The translations under genes were made by a program, and so were the position numbers. From Rotaria sp. Silwood1 (lineage: Eukaryota; Rotifera; Eurotatoria; Philodinida; Philodinidae), in assembly GCA_905250075.1 (NCBI GenBank), contig CAJNOP010000022.1, forward strand, positions 506,612-570,611: a stretch of DNA of 64,000 nucleotides, read 5' to 3'. How positions within the stretch are numbered: position 1 is the stretch's first letter; the number at the start of each line of letters is the position of its first letter. The notes below the pieces were generated by a model. The model was given only the letters and a program-made list of their open reading frames with translations, did not search any database and was not told the DNA's origin. Below are positions 52,701 to 64,000 of the stretch, one piece after another.

Positions 52701-52997
52701 TCTTTGATAAAAGCCAATTAGATAAACACCAAAAAATTTAACTAAAAAATATTGTTTTTCAAAATATTTATACAAAACCAAGTATAGAATTTTTCGTGTC
52801 TATGGTACAGATTTCATCGATTATTCTACTAAAAGCATATCCTACATAGATTGACAATTAATAATTACGTGAAAGTATCATCATTTTCTTTATAACATGT
52901 TTAACTGAATTATTTCGTCTATTTAAGAAATTGATCACAACAAACTGCATCTTTACTCTTAGGCATCTAAGCTTTAACTGGAAACTATGATTATCTC
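49781..52997. other. region between the two small membrane-protein sequences
   Basis: No supported gene. An open frame at 49801-50136 (plus) is Lys/Asn-rich and probably chance. A G(10) run lies at ~51162-51171. Upstream exons of the 49.4-kb gene would be expected here but no exon with convincing splice sites was found. Confidence 0.45.
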
Positions 52998-53286
52998 TTA
53001 TTGTTGATAAACAGAAGGTGGTACATTAAATTTAACAGACTGGTCATATGGTGTATAATAACTCATGTTGATGGGCTGACTGTAATTAGCAGCTGTGCCA
53101 TAGACTAACTGTTGTTTCTTTTTTTTCTGCACACAATACTGATAATACCGATAACAATAATGATAATAACTAATAGTGCTAAATGTCCAACAACTATTCC
53201 CATAAGTGTTCCAATAGACATAACTTTTGTGTTAGTACAAGTACTAACCATACCACATAATGTGACTGTAACGTTTTGGGAGATAA
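52998..53286 (-). pseudogene. related small membrane protein exon with a frameshift
   Basis: After an acceptor (TTTTTTTTTAG) the minus strand encodes VISQNVTVTLCGMVSTCTNTKVMSIGT, then a membrane helix (MGIVVGHLALLVIIIIVIGIISIVC) that parallels the 49.4-kb protein (IGIVVGIVLAVV...). Right after the helix a run of eight A (53119-53126) precedes a stop at 53105-53107. The next frame stays open for 30+ codons with a tail of the same kind (YGTAANYSQPINMSYYTPYDQ...VYQQ) to a stop at 52998. So either a base was lost or gained in the homopolymer (real or an assembly error) or an unseen splice event joins the parts. Both this exon and the 49.4-kb one start with TT after the acceptor, implying the same intron phase. 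First exons not identified. Confidence 0.55.
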
Positions 53287-53562
53287 CTAAAAAAAAGTAA
53301 TGTGAAATTTTTGAAAAATTGACTCATATGAGATCTGAAAGATGATGATATTTTTATAGATTCTTTTTCTTTTGCAAATAACATGACTCCATCCACAGAG
53401 CAACAAAAGGGGAAGGAGATGGTCATTAGATAGTTTTCATAGCAGCCGAAGGCAACAGATATCAGACTCTTTTTTCCGAGTTTTTAACAGCATTAACAAC
53501 AAAACTTCGACTTAAGTGATAAGCTTGGGAAATAACCAATATCAATATTTTTGAGTTTACTG

Positions 53563-53566
<4 letters not shown>

Positions 53567-53598
<32 letters not shown>
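53567..53598. repeat. (AAT)n microsatellite
   Basis: About ten perfect AAT units in intergenic DNA upstream of the perlecan gene 3' end. Confidence 0.9.
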
Positions 53599-53599
<1 letters not shown>

Positions 53600-53993
53600 G
53601 TGTTAAATCAAGAATAATGAAAATAATCAGCGAATAACAACAAGGCGAACAAAAACATAGAGCACCAATGAAAAAAGAATAACTAAATCGCACACATCGT
53701 TTCACTGACGATCGACTACTCTTGGAAAACAACTATAGTTTATTAGAGGTTTTTCACTGGACTCATTTTTCATTAGTGTAATGAGGCTAAAACTGTATGT
53801 AAGTTTCACATTTTAGCTATAAAAGCGCTGCACTGGCAAGCTTTTTTTCTGAAGATAAACTCGAAAAAGGGTGCAATCAGTGAAATACAGTTATATAAAT
53901 GTATGAAACATTTTCAACATATAGTTGATTTTATCTACTATCAGTTTCAAAATATAATGTATTCCACTGTCTTTTTGAATACTTTTTTATTAG

Positions 53994-54648
53994 AAACATC
54001 GTAGAGACCTGCAATTTTCACTATTCGAGAGAAGAAATTCAGCACTATCGAAATATATTGAAAATTGATTGGTCCGCAGTTGATCTATCTGGTGAGTTCT
54101 TCGTGAACTTTTTCGAAAACGATATTCTTAAGCTAATTTCTATTTAGACTTGGACTTTGAATAGAACTATTTGATAAAAAATTCTTTTCCTTCGATCTAT
54201 CCAAAGCCGACATTCCTAGCTGATTTCGTTTGATAGTTATAAAACTTTCATTGAAACCTTCGATTTCAGCCAAATGACCTATAATCATCCGAAAAAGCAG
54301 TTAGGCAGAAGTAATTCACAATGCTGAGCCGAATGGTAGTATTTACTTTTAGGCACGAAATAATTCGACTCTTTTATCTCAATCTTTCTGGAATTCTACA
54401 ATCAGCCTCCATGTAACGAACAGAGTGAAGTCATTTCGAATCTAAACACAAAGATCATTATTCGATACAGCTTCTTTATAACTCTCGAATGGAACAAGCT
54501 AGGAATATTGGCATTGCGTATATTGAAAGATAAGAGCTTTTCTACTGATTAGTCGATTGCTGATCAACCATATTTCAATATTCTTCAATAGTTTCGAATC
54601 GTCTTTCTCTTGAATTATGAAAACCAAAGGTCTCGATAATGTTTCTAT
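53994..54648. mobile_element. foldback element, ~655 bp
   Basis: 'gaaacatcgtagagacctgcaattttcactattcgagagaag' is matched, inverted, by 'cttctcttgaattatgaaaac-like...ggtctcgataatgtttc' at 54605-54648. A second pair further in is 'actatcgaaatatattgaaaattgattgg' (~54043) against 'gatcaaccatatttcaatattcttcaatagtttcgaa' (~54560). Arms are ~90 bp at ~75% identity. No coding capacity. Confidence 0.65.
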
Positions 54649-55365
54649 CAAAAGTTATTCAAAAAAGAGTAGTGCAAATTATATTTCGAAATGAATATTA
54701 ATTACTTTAAATTATATCTTGCGATTAAAAATATTCAAAATCTGAGCAGTTCTCATTCATAAGCTCTGACTACTTTTAACTATTATAAATTATTTTTTAT
54801 GATTGTGAAATTGCGATTGAATAAATCGTCTAAAGAAAGTCAATTAATCTTAGCTTTTTCTGTTATAATGTATTGAAACCAAATAATTTGATGTAAACAT
54901 TCAAATATATGTCAATAAATCAATTATTAAATAAATGCTTGCATATGAATAAAAACTACTTTACAATATTTTTGTTTATAAGATCATGTTTATATAATTA
55001 GTCAAAAAAAAACAGATACAAACAACAACAGTAGCAGCAGCAGCATTGAGAGAAGAAGAACACCGTTGGGCATTAGCAATTAAGAGAGAAAAAAAAGACA
55101 CTGTGTTACAGTTACAAGACGCTCAAGAATAAACGACGAGTAAAGAAAAATTCAATTCACACAAGCACACAGATCAGCCTAACTATTCTAAAACATTTTG
55201 ATGAATTAAGAGAGAAACTACAAAGCAAGAAAAAAAAAGAAAACTGTTTTATAATAAACTTGAACTTGAAGAAAAAGAAACGATGTTTTACGAAAATAGA
55301 TAATGTCAATGAGAATAAAATGTTGTTAATTATATTGACTAGTGTGTTTTGATATTTCACACAAG

Positions 55366-55371
55366 TTTATT
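55366..55371 (-). promoter_or_regulatory. polyadenylation signal of the perlecan gene
   Basis: AATAAA on the minus strand begins 15 bases after the stop codon at 55386-55388, so the 3' UTR is probably very short. No closer or better hexamer is seen. Confidence 0.6.
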
Positions 55372-55385
55372 TATATAATTATTAT

Positions 55386-58300
55386 CTATGAGCGTCTCTT
55401 CTTTTTCTTCTTACGTAATTCATCATTTGCCCGAAGAGTAACTGGTGCATAACCGTGATATGGTTGAGGTTGACCAGGTACTGCTACTGAACATTGTAAA
55501 TACATTTGTTCAGCAGGTGAATCTTCAGTTGGAGCTAATATAACACTATTTCCTTGTTGCTATTCAAACATAAAAGAATAAAAATGAAGTTTTTTTTTTT
55601 AACATGTTCTTTGTTTTTCAAATACATACACGAGCATAATTTGGTAAACTTGTATCATGTGCATATTTAGCCCATGTTATAGTGTATTGTTGAGCACCTT
55701 TAACACGGCACGTTAGATTGGCTTTTTCACCACGTCCAAGAGTTACTTCACTTGGTTCAATAGTTACTTCAATGTATTCAGCTTGTGGTTGATATTCACC
55801 ACCAGATTGAAAACTTTGATCGTAACCTCCAGCGGAACCACCTCAAATATGAATTTGAATATTAATAATTGAACAAAAAGAAATCAATTTGTTTACCTTC
55901 AATTCGAAGATCATAACTGCTCTCTTGTATTCCAGCTTCTGGTGCACGTGGAAAGCTTACTTCACATCTATTTAAATAAACATAAGTGAAATTTGTTTAA
56001 ACGAAAAAAAGAAACTATTTTCTTTACCGATAACGTCCAGCATCACTTGCTTGAGCATTACGAATAATTAATAAACCATTTGGATGTACCTCAACATCTA
56101 TTTAAGAAAAAAAAAACATATTTTTCGAATCAAAATAAACTAATCAGATTTTACTGTTTTCCAATGGTTGACCATCTTTGGTAAATGTATATTCATATGG
56201 ACGTTCAACGCTTCCTTGAACTGCGCATTGTAAATAAATTTCACGTCCAATTTGATGGCTTTGTTCATCACGTGGTTCAAGACGTACATCAATAAAACTA
56301 CGACCACCATCTTGTCCATGACCTAGAAATTATAAAAAACCAAATTAATAAAAAAAATATCTCATTCAAAGAAAAAAAATCATAATAAAATAGAAAGCAG
56401 ATGTGAAAAAAGTAATATAACAAGCTAAGCGTACTCGATGGGCGAACAGTAAGCGTTAAGGTATCAGAATCATTTGCTGATGAGCAAGTAAATTCAAGTC
56501 CACTGTCTTGTACTGTAACAGCACCCAATGATAAATAACCATTTGAAAACGAAAGACCGAGTGGTACTGGTTCACGCTGTTGACCATTATGACGTGTAAC
56601 ATCCAAACGAAGTGATAATGGATCAACATCACCTCGACAAGCAGCTTCAAGACGACGACCTTCATGTAAATCTACTCTTTGAACATTCCAGTGAACTCTT
56701 CGATTTTGATTAACTGTTAATTCAATGATTAATAAGCAAAAGGAAAATGTATTAGGTTTGAGAAAGCAAAGCATTATAATAAGCAAAGCTCATATTACTT
56801 ACCGTGACCACCTTGTGAAGCAGCTAGATGACAAAAAAAGCAATGTTAAGAATTGTTAAACATTATTCAATATTAATACTTACCATGAGCACTTTGTGTA
56901 CCAGCTAAAAGACACAAAAAGTAATGTTAACAATTGTTAAATATTATTCAATAAAACTTACCTGTTTCTCTCCATCGAATAACAATTGGTGCCGATACAC
57001 GACCATAAGCATTTGTGACATCAAGTGTATATCGTCCATCAACATTATTTGATCGTCCTTCAACACGTAAAGCTCCATCATTACGTGCAATGACACCTTC
57101 AGGTAAATATCCTGAGCCATCTTTTGACCAAGTTGCTTTTGCTCCACTTGCCCCCTAAATATAAATAGTAAAACTTTACAATAAATAAAAAAAGGGAACT
57201 TTTTTTTTGTTACAGAAATAGTTGGTACAATATCGATCACTTGACCAGCACTTATATCATAATGATCTTGTGAAAATTGAATTCGTGGTGCACCAGCTTG
57301 TTGTTCACGTCCTCGGCCACGTCGTGGTTCAACATTAATACGTAATTCTTGTCGATCTTCACCATGTGCATTACTTACAACAACTTGATATGTACCAGCT
57401 GCTTCAGGTGTTGCACGATTAAGTACAAGACGGTTTGGTTCAACAGTGAACAATGCTGAAATTGGTTGATAACCTTGGTCTGTCCATTTATTCCATTTGA
57501 CTTCAATTGGATCGTGTGACTGAATAAACAAAAAGAAATAAAAAATTTTTTTTCTAATTAATTTTTATTCAAACTTACGCTAACTGTATATTGAACAATC
57601 ATACGTTGACCTTCTTTTAAATTAATTACTCTTGGTTCAATAGTTATTTTTGGTGCGCCAACTTAAAAAAAAATAACAGCATTTTCCTAGATTAAGCATA
57701 TCTTTTTTTTTGTTTTGTTTAATTTACCAGTGCTTGCATGTGGTCGATCAACAGGACGGGGTCGCTCTATACGTTGAACACGAAGCTCATATGGAATAGA
57801 TACACGTGAGCCATCATTTCCATATACTTCACAATAGTAAGTACCCGAATGTTCCGATCGTGCATCAGTTATTTGTAAACCATTGCCATTTTGAGTTATA
57901 CCTAGTGGTAGTGGTTGGCCACCATCGCGACGCCAGTAAACTTGATAAAGTGCACCTTGAGGTTGTATGAATTGATTATCACCTTCAAGTATTGTCAGTG
58001 GACTTGGTGGACTAAATACTGGATAAGCAAAAGGAGGACTAATAGGTTGTCGTTGACCTAAGAAAAAAATAATAATCATTTCAATAAAATTATTTACATC
58101 GAAAATAAATTAACCTGGACGATAATCTAAATAAATAGCAATACGTTCAATAAAACCATCAGGATGAGTTATTGTGCAAATATAATTTCCAGCTTGTTCA
58201 GCTGATGGATTACGGAAAACGAGATCATTGCCTTCTTGAACAACATTGGCTGGTAGTGGACTACCATCAGTACGACCCCATACAACTGATCGTGGTTGAG

Positions 58301-61300
58301 CATTCTAATAAAATTTTTAAAAATTTTATATATAAATAGACTTTTAATAAACAATTAATAACGTACAAGAACTTGAAGTGGAACATGTTGTTCTGGTAGA
58401 TTACCATCTAAAACAATGGTTAATGGAGTTGTACCACGTGTATCATAAGGTCGTTGGTCGACATAATAAGCACCTCTTGGAGCAGGTTCATATGGTGGTA
58501 CTGGATCTAAAAATAAGTAAACAAACAGATTATGAAAATAAATTATTATTTTTATATTCTTACAAGATGGATATTGCTCATCTCTTGTACATTGATTCAA
58601 TCGTGGATCGAGTATATAACCAGGACGACATCGTTCACATCGATCACCTTCACTATTAGCTTGACAATCCTATTTATAAAAAAAAAGAAAACGAAATATA
58701 ATTAAACAAATAACAAAAATTTAAATTATAAATTAATACATACAAGACATCTGCCAGTATCTCGATCACATCTATCTGATCGATCATTACATAATGATCG
58801 ACATGACCAACATTGACCCAAATAAATACCAACTAATGGATGTGGACGACCATAACCTTCAGCACATTTTTCACATGATGTACCCGTATAATTAGCTGGA
58901 CAACGACATGATTCAACTGTTGGTGCTGGATCTGTATAACCATCACGAGCAGCAACATTTAAAGTAACACCACGAAGTCTAAAATAAAAAAAAATCAAAT
59001 TCAAATCCAATTCTATTAATTATCTTACACAGCATTACGTCGACCACCAATTGGATTTATTTTAACAAGTAATGTATCCAAATCTGATAGAGCCATAAGA
59101 ATATTTTCCCGATCAATATATGTTCCATCTTTACGTGTAAATGTTCTCTAGAAAGTAAAGACAAAAAGAAAAACAAATTTCATAGATTTTTTTTATTTTT
59201 TATTTTTAATTATTTATATTCATACTTCATTACATGGTACCGAATAAGTAGCATTTGAATTAGCTTTAAATCGTTGATTTTGTGGAAGTTTATGAACAAG
59301 ATCAATATTATTGCCACGTAACCATATAAATTCATCATTACTTGGTGCTTCATTATCATTACCATCGTTTGTAAAATGAATATCAATATTACCATCATAT
59401 AATGTAACAACATTTCCAAGTGTTTCTTTTGGTGCTTTCCAATAAAGAACTTCATTAGCTGATCGTCCTAAAGAACTTTGATCGAGAGCTATTTCACGTC
59501 CACCATGACGTTGTTGTATACGATCACGTGCTTCATATGGATCGGTAGCAAATGTTTTTGGTACAACATTCCAGTTATTTAATGGAAGTGGAATCTAATA
59601 AACAAATGGAAAAATAAAAATAAAAAACAAATAAAAAACAAAGCAAAACTTACAGGTTGTCGTCGCCAATCCGTTGAAGTACAATCAGTTGATACACCCG
59701 AACAGAAACATGGTAAACAACCATTTGGTGTTGTTGGATTCAAATAGAAATGACTACGTTTACATTGATCACATCGAGCACCTTCAACATTGTATTTACA
59801 AATACAACGATCACCACGATCCATATGTGTACCAGCTGGATTACAACCTATTCAAAATAATTTTAAAAATAAAATTTAACTCATCAATTTATATCGAATA
59901 ATAATTATTTACGTGATGTTGGTGGTGCAGCTGTAACCGGTTGACAATCATATGGTGTACCTCGACGAGCATCACCTTGATAACCTGGTGCACAGAATTC
60001 ACAACTATAACCAGCAGTATTATGTTGACAATTCTAGAGAAAACAAAAAAAAACAATATAATAATAAAATGATTAGTCTTTTTCTTTTCTCGAACACATA
60101 CAAGACATTGTCCAGTAGATGTACAATATGATGAATGACCATGGCAGTTACATTGGAGTGGTGCTGGTGTTGGTGGAGGGCCTGAAACTATTAAAACAAA
60201 ACAAATGATAAGAATATGGTTTTTGTTTTTAAACTAAAATACAAACCAATAATAACATCAACAATTGCATCCGGAATAGCAAAAATAAATCCTTGATTGT
60301 TAAGTGCTTCACATGAATAAGCACCACCATCAGATGAAATAACATTACGAACAGTAAGTGTGCCAGTGATAAGATGTGGATCATTTGGATCTACAGTTTG
60401 TGCCATTGTACATCGTCCATTATCCGAACCATCACCACATACATGTCCCCAATTGAGACGCCAATTGATATATGGTGCTGGTGAACCACGAGCTATACAT
60501 TGAATAGTTAATGTTTGGCCAACATGAACTTGAATTTGACGTTGTGGTGCCGAAACAACAATTGGTTTAACTTTAAAACAGAAAAAAAGAACAAAACGTA
60601 TGATAATAATTTTCCATGTTTATGTGATTTACCACAGCCGACTTCATCCGAACGATCAGGACAATCATTATAACCATCACATTGAAATGATCGTGGAATG
60701 CATATTGGATTTGGTGTTGTAGCATTTGAACCACCACAATGAAATTCACTTGGTTTACAATAACGTTGACGAGGAAGTATTTCTTTTAAATAATAGAAAT
60801 AGAAATTTTTCTTTACATTAAAATTTTCTTTTTCTTTTACATACCACAATAACGTTGATCTTCATCACTTCCATCATCACAATCACTAAAAAAAATAAAC
60901 ATCAAATTTATAACAAAATTTTATTCATTTTCATTACCGATCACCATCACACATCCAAAATTTCTGTACACATTTTCGTCCACGATCGGCATTAGTACAA
61001 CCAATTTCATTTGGTTGACATGCATCACCTAAATTAATCTCAATAATTAATTTTTAACACTATAATTCGTATCACTTACTACTTCCAGTGCCCTCATCAC
61101 TATTATCACCACAATCATTTTTACCATCAAAAAGATATGCACGAGGAATACATCGACCATTACGACAAGTAGCTTCATCAACACCACATCGACCAGCTAT
61201 TGGTTGTTGAGGACCAGCTAGCATAGACAAAAAAGTCAAATTATATAAAACAACAAAAAACTTCTTGTTCTGATAGAATATACCATTAACATAAAGATTG

Positions 61301-63836
61301 ACTGTGCCACGTGCCGTTTGACCACGAGTACTAGTTGCTTCACATGTGTATACACCAGAATCTTGAAGAGTAACTCGAGGAATAACTAATTGATCTGTGT
61401 AACCACGATTGTCTGGTCCTTGGCTCTAAAAAATAATACACGTATGACGATTTGAAAAAATAAACTTAAAAAAAAGATATTATTTACAGATGTAAATGTC
61501 CATCGATAACTAGTAGCTTGTTCACTTGGTCGACATCGAAGGATGACTTGTGTATTTTCTTGTGCTTGTCCTTGAGCAGTTTGTCCTTGAACAATATCAA
61601 TTGTTACTGTAAATGCAGAAGCTAAAGAAAGAAAATAAGTTTATTATATTAATACAAAAGAAAAAAAATCTTTATACGATAGCTTGGAACAGTTGTTGTT
61701 GGAACTGGACCTTTAAAAAAATGAGAATCATATGAAATTTTCATTAACTTTTTTTCAATAAAATTACCTCCAAAAGTAAGAACACTAATTCCATCAGCAT
61801 ACCCACTACCCGGAATTGAACAACGATAATTTCCCAAATAAGGTCTTGAAATAGGACGAATATGAAGAGTTTTACCACGTGGATAAAGTGGTTGTTCATC
61901 GCTAAGAAGCTAAGAAAAGAAGATATTTAAATTATCAAAATTAATTAGTAGCATGAACCTTAATTAGAATCCATTCACCTATACTCAGAGAACAAAAGAC
62001 TTTTAGTCATCAGAAGATTTCATTTGCATGATAATTCATTTTAAACTTATCATCTTTTGTAAAACACAACCTAGAAGAGTTGTTGAAGGATGGGAATAAT
62101 ATTTTACCTTCCTTTCCAATAGTGTACACCTAGGTAAACATTTGGTTGAAAATGAAAATTGCATTTTTCAAGGCTTAAATAATTCAACTAGTCAACAGAC
62201 GAATTAAATACATCTTCTGAATCTTCAAGTTGAACTTTATACTATCGTAAAAAATATTTTATTTGCACATTTTACTTTTGTAAAAGCTGAATATTTTTTT
62301 CCTACAGTATCGTTCAAAAGATTAGATCCATAAAATGAACAATTCATCCGCATTCAACTTCTAAAATTGTCCAAGTTTTGTCAGAGTCTTCTTCTATCCA
62401 CTCTTCCTCTCTCTAATCTATGTTAGCACAAACATTTCTCAACTGGACAATGAGTTTCCAAAAAAATTAAGTTTTTCATTTATTTTTCAGTTTTTCTGGC
62501 GTTGAAAAAATACTTCATCAACACAAATAGTATATTCGTATCAGTACATTAAACTGCATCGGATAATACATGACATACAATAATTTTCACAGAAAAATAT
62601 TTTTTACAAAAATGAGGGTAAATATCGCACTCAGACATATTTTGTCAAAATATTATTGTTCTAAAAAAAAATGTTTTTTTTTCTTAAAAATAGTTTTCTG
62701 CGTCATATAAAATCATTTCTGAGCAAGAAAGTCAAATGTTTGTCTGACATGCAACAAATGCTCATTGTGTCTCACAGACCTTGGCAGATGCTAGGCAGAG
62801 ACCGTCAAAGACACTAGCCAGAGGCTATCACAGATTTTGACAGACGCTAATCAGAACTCATCACAGACTATGACAGATGTTAGGCAGAGACCATCACAGA
62901 CATTACTAATATATGATGATAGGCAGTCTATGAATAACATCTCGTTCTAAAATATGAACTTCTTTCTTATTGCATTTTTGAAGGCTTAAGTAGAAGGATG
63001 GCGAAGAAATGTGTCCGAAAATAGATAGAATAAAACAATCTGGCTATAATAAATTAGTAATATCAGCTGCATTATATTTCACATTTTTATCTCCCAGCGA
63101 CTGTGCTAAAAGCTTCTTTTTTCGCAATTAATTATGAAAATGAAGTCATTTAGAAATTGTTTCAAATTTTAATGATTTAGAAAAGAAACTCTTACTCGAT
63201 TATTAAAAAACCATTGAATACGTCCTTCATCTTCTGGTTTAGCATTTTCACATTGAATTTCTACATAATCACCTTCAGCCATATCAGGTGCAACAATACG
63301 TAAATATCCTTGACCACCTCCTAGAAAATATCAAGAATTCAAATCATAAAAAAAATTAAAATTTCTTCGTTTTTATAAACTTACCTCCAGGTACAATTGG
63401 TGGATATACTGGTGGATATACTGGAGGATAATAACGGCCTTCTTCCATAGTAAGAATAGCTGCACCACTATTACCAGCTGTATCTTGTGCCATACATGTA
63501 TATTTACCGATTTTACTTGGATCGTCAATTGTAATACGTGCTTTTAATGATACTTGTGATAGTGTTACTTGTTTATCATCTGGTCCAGCTGGATCCGTTA
63601 GAGCGTAACGCTAAAAAATCATTATTTAATTAATTTTAGATACTAACTGAATCATTTTACTCGTTCCGGTTCTTCTTGAATCCAATAAATAGTTGTGCTT
63701 GCATCAGCACCATAAACAGTACAAGTCAATTCATAAGTTTGACCACGTTGTACCTCAAGTATTTCTGGACTAACAACAACACGAAGTTCAACTCTGCCAC
63801 TAGGTTCTGGTTGAACAGGTGCTGCTGTTGTATCTT
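55386..63836 (-). CDS. HSPG2: perlecan-like proteoglycan core protein, 3' part (33 exons)
   Basis: Basement-membrane core protein (vertebrate HSPG2, worm UNC-52, fly Trol). The visible part encodes ~1,736 residues and continues past the right edge. N- to C-terminal: Ig (63836-63385), Ig (63320-61768), Ig (61710-61284), three LDL-receptor A repeats (61217-60633, with [16 protein letters not shown] and DCPDRSDE), Ig (60570-60247), laminin EGF-like repeats (60187-59654), a laminin IV domain (59594-59029, ...[13 protein letters not shown]...), more laminin EGF-like repeats (58978-58564), then about seven Ig domains (58506-55386). It ends in a basic tail (RKKKKKRRS) and lacks C-terminal laminin G domains, like short UNC-52 isoforms. 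Exons from 5': 63661-63836, 63385-63610, 63196-63320, 61768-61909, 61678-61710, 61488-61621, 61284-61425, 61080-61217, 60938-61028, 60845-60885, 60633-60782, 60247-60570, 60102-60187, 59913-60033, 59654-59847, 59226-59594, 59029-59147, 58744-58978, 58564-58669, 58367-58506, 58115-58304, 57728-58057, 57579-57661, 57214-57519, 56962-57154, 56884-56904, 56803-56823, 56435-56713, 56155-56322, 56028-56097, 55897-55967, 55630-55841, 55386-55559. Most introns are 50-80 bp. Confidence 0.93.
56803..56904 (-). repeat. tandem duplicated 21-nt microexon with its intron
   Basis: Exons 56884-56904 (AGTQSAH) and 56803-56823 (AASQGGH) are each 21 nt, phase 1 on both sides. The following introns are also alike ('gtaagtattaa.../ttgaataat.tttaacaattgttaacatt' pattern), so an ~80-bp unit has been duplicated. 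Each can be included or skipped without changing the frame, giving linkers of 0, 7 or 14 residues between Ig domains. Confidence 0.85.
61910..63195 (-). other. 1.29-kb perlecan intron, unusually long for this gene
   Basis: It splits the codons of one Ig domain (exon ending ...FFNNR, next exon starting LLSDEQ). All other introns seen in this gene are under 90 bp. It contains a ~33-bp tandem repeat (62772-62906) and otherwise AT-rich sequence without a gene. It probably contains an insertion, but I could not define its ends. Confidence 0.6.
62772..62906. repeat. tandem repeat, ~33-bp unit, about four copies
   Basis: Units start with 'tcacagac' at 62772, 62828, 62861 and 62894 (last one cut short), with a shortened variant at 62805. 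A typical unit reads 'tcacagac..tgacagatg' followed by 'ttaggcagagacca'. It lies inside a perlecan intron. Confidence 0.75.
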
Positions 63837-64000
63837 CTATTCAATAAAAACAAAAAGAAATTAATGTTATTTCAACTGTCCATATATTTATATAATTCAA
63901 ACAAATACAGTTTATTGTGAGAGAAAATGATCAAATTATATATTTTTTACATATCTTAATATTATCTAACCTAAGAATCTAACATGTTTTACTAAACATA
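63837..64000 (-). other. perlecan intron running off the window
   Basis: Upstream of the acceptor at 63837-63838 (TTTATTGAATAG) no further exon is recognisable before the window edge. The 5' part of the perlecan gene, including any SEA domain, lies outside. Confidence 0.6.

Larger units (their letters stand above)
53287..55365. other. intergenic region with foldback element and simple repeats
   Basis: Contains (AAT)n at ~53567-53598, a foldback element (53994-54648) and otherwise AT-rich sequence. A short Cys-containing frame on the minus strand at 53244-53426 lies just upstream of the broken membrane-protein exon and could be part of its gene, but I could not place splice sites. A coding-looking stretch at ~55025-55131 is discussed in the findings. 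Confidence 0.45.

Noticed and set aside
58378-59901. Plus-strand open frames opposite the perlecan exons
   Set aside because: Antisense shadows of well-supported minus-strand exons with laminin and Ig motifs.

Overview
The window is nuclear DNA from a small-genome protostome animal, most plausibly a bdelloid rotifer. That is an inference from AT richness, introns mostly of 45-70 bp with clean GT-AG ends, a protein set that is metazoan (perlecan, KH-type poly(C)-binding protein, C2orf81 homologue, neuropeptide precursor), and dense foldback and MITE-like repeats. No bacterial operons, rRNA, tRNA or CRISPR arrays were seen.

Layout: 1-2606 is non-coding with one tandem duplication. 2607-5973 is a decayed MULE-type DNA transposon with long inverted ends, a FLYWCH-like segment and a broken transposase; a second foldback element (4009-5305) has jumped into the transposase with a perfect 11-bp target duplication. 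6140-10816 and 12105-16711 are tandem paralogues of a type II membrane glycosyltransferase-like gene. Each has two exons and one 3.6-kb intron swollen by mobile elements, including a textbook non-autonomous hAT element (7010-7521; 19-bp inverted ends, 8-bp target duplication), a GGGTGTCCCA-ended MITE (14148-14733) and foldback elements. A 1.3-kb foldback (about 17170-18490) follows.

18662-21330 is a nine-exon C2orf81 homologue. 23566-24960 is a four-exon two-finger C2H2 protein with a ZAD-like Cys pattern. 25130-31328 is non-coding and repeat-containing. 31329-32940 (minus) is a ten-exon triple-KH poly(rC)-binding protein. 32941-47297 is a gene-poor stretch rich in microsatellites with a dead Tc1/mariner-like transposase near 41.8-42.6 kb. 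47298-47805 is a three-exon secreted neuropeptide precursor predicted to release three short amidated peptides with a shared [FY]GxL-amide end. Two small single-pass membrane proteins with Y/Q-rich tails lie on the minus strand near 49.5 and 53.1 kb; the second has an apparent frameshift in a homopolymer.

55386 to the right edge (minus) is the 3' part of a perlecan (HSPG2/UNC-52/Trol) gene: 33 exons, encoding Ig, LDL-receptor A, laminin-EGF, laminin IV and further Ig domains, ending in a basic tail without laminin G domains. The genes form no pathway; they are neighbours with separate roles (extracellular matrix, RNA binding, transcription, neuropeptide signalling, glycosylation, cilium-associated). 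The recurring theme is mobile elements with long inverted ends in introns and intergenic DNA.
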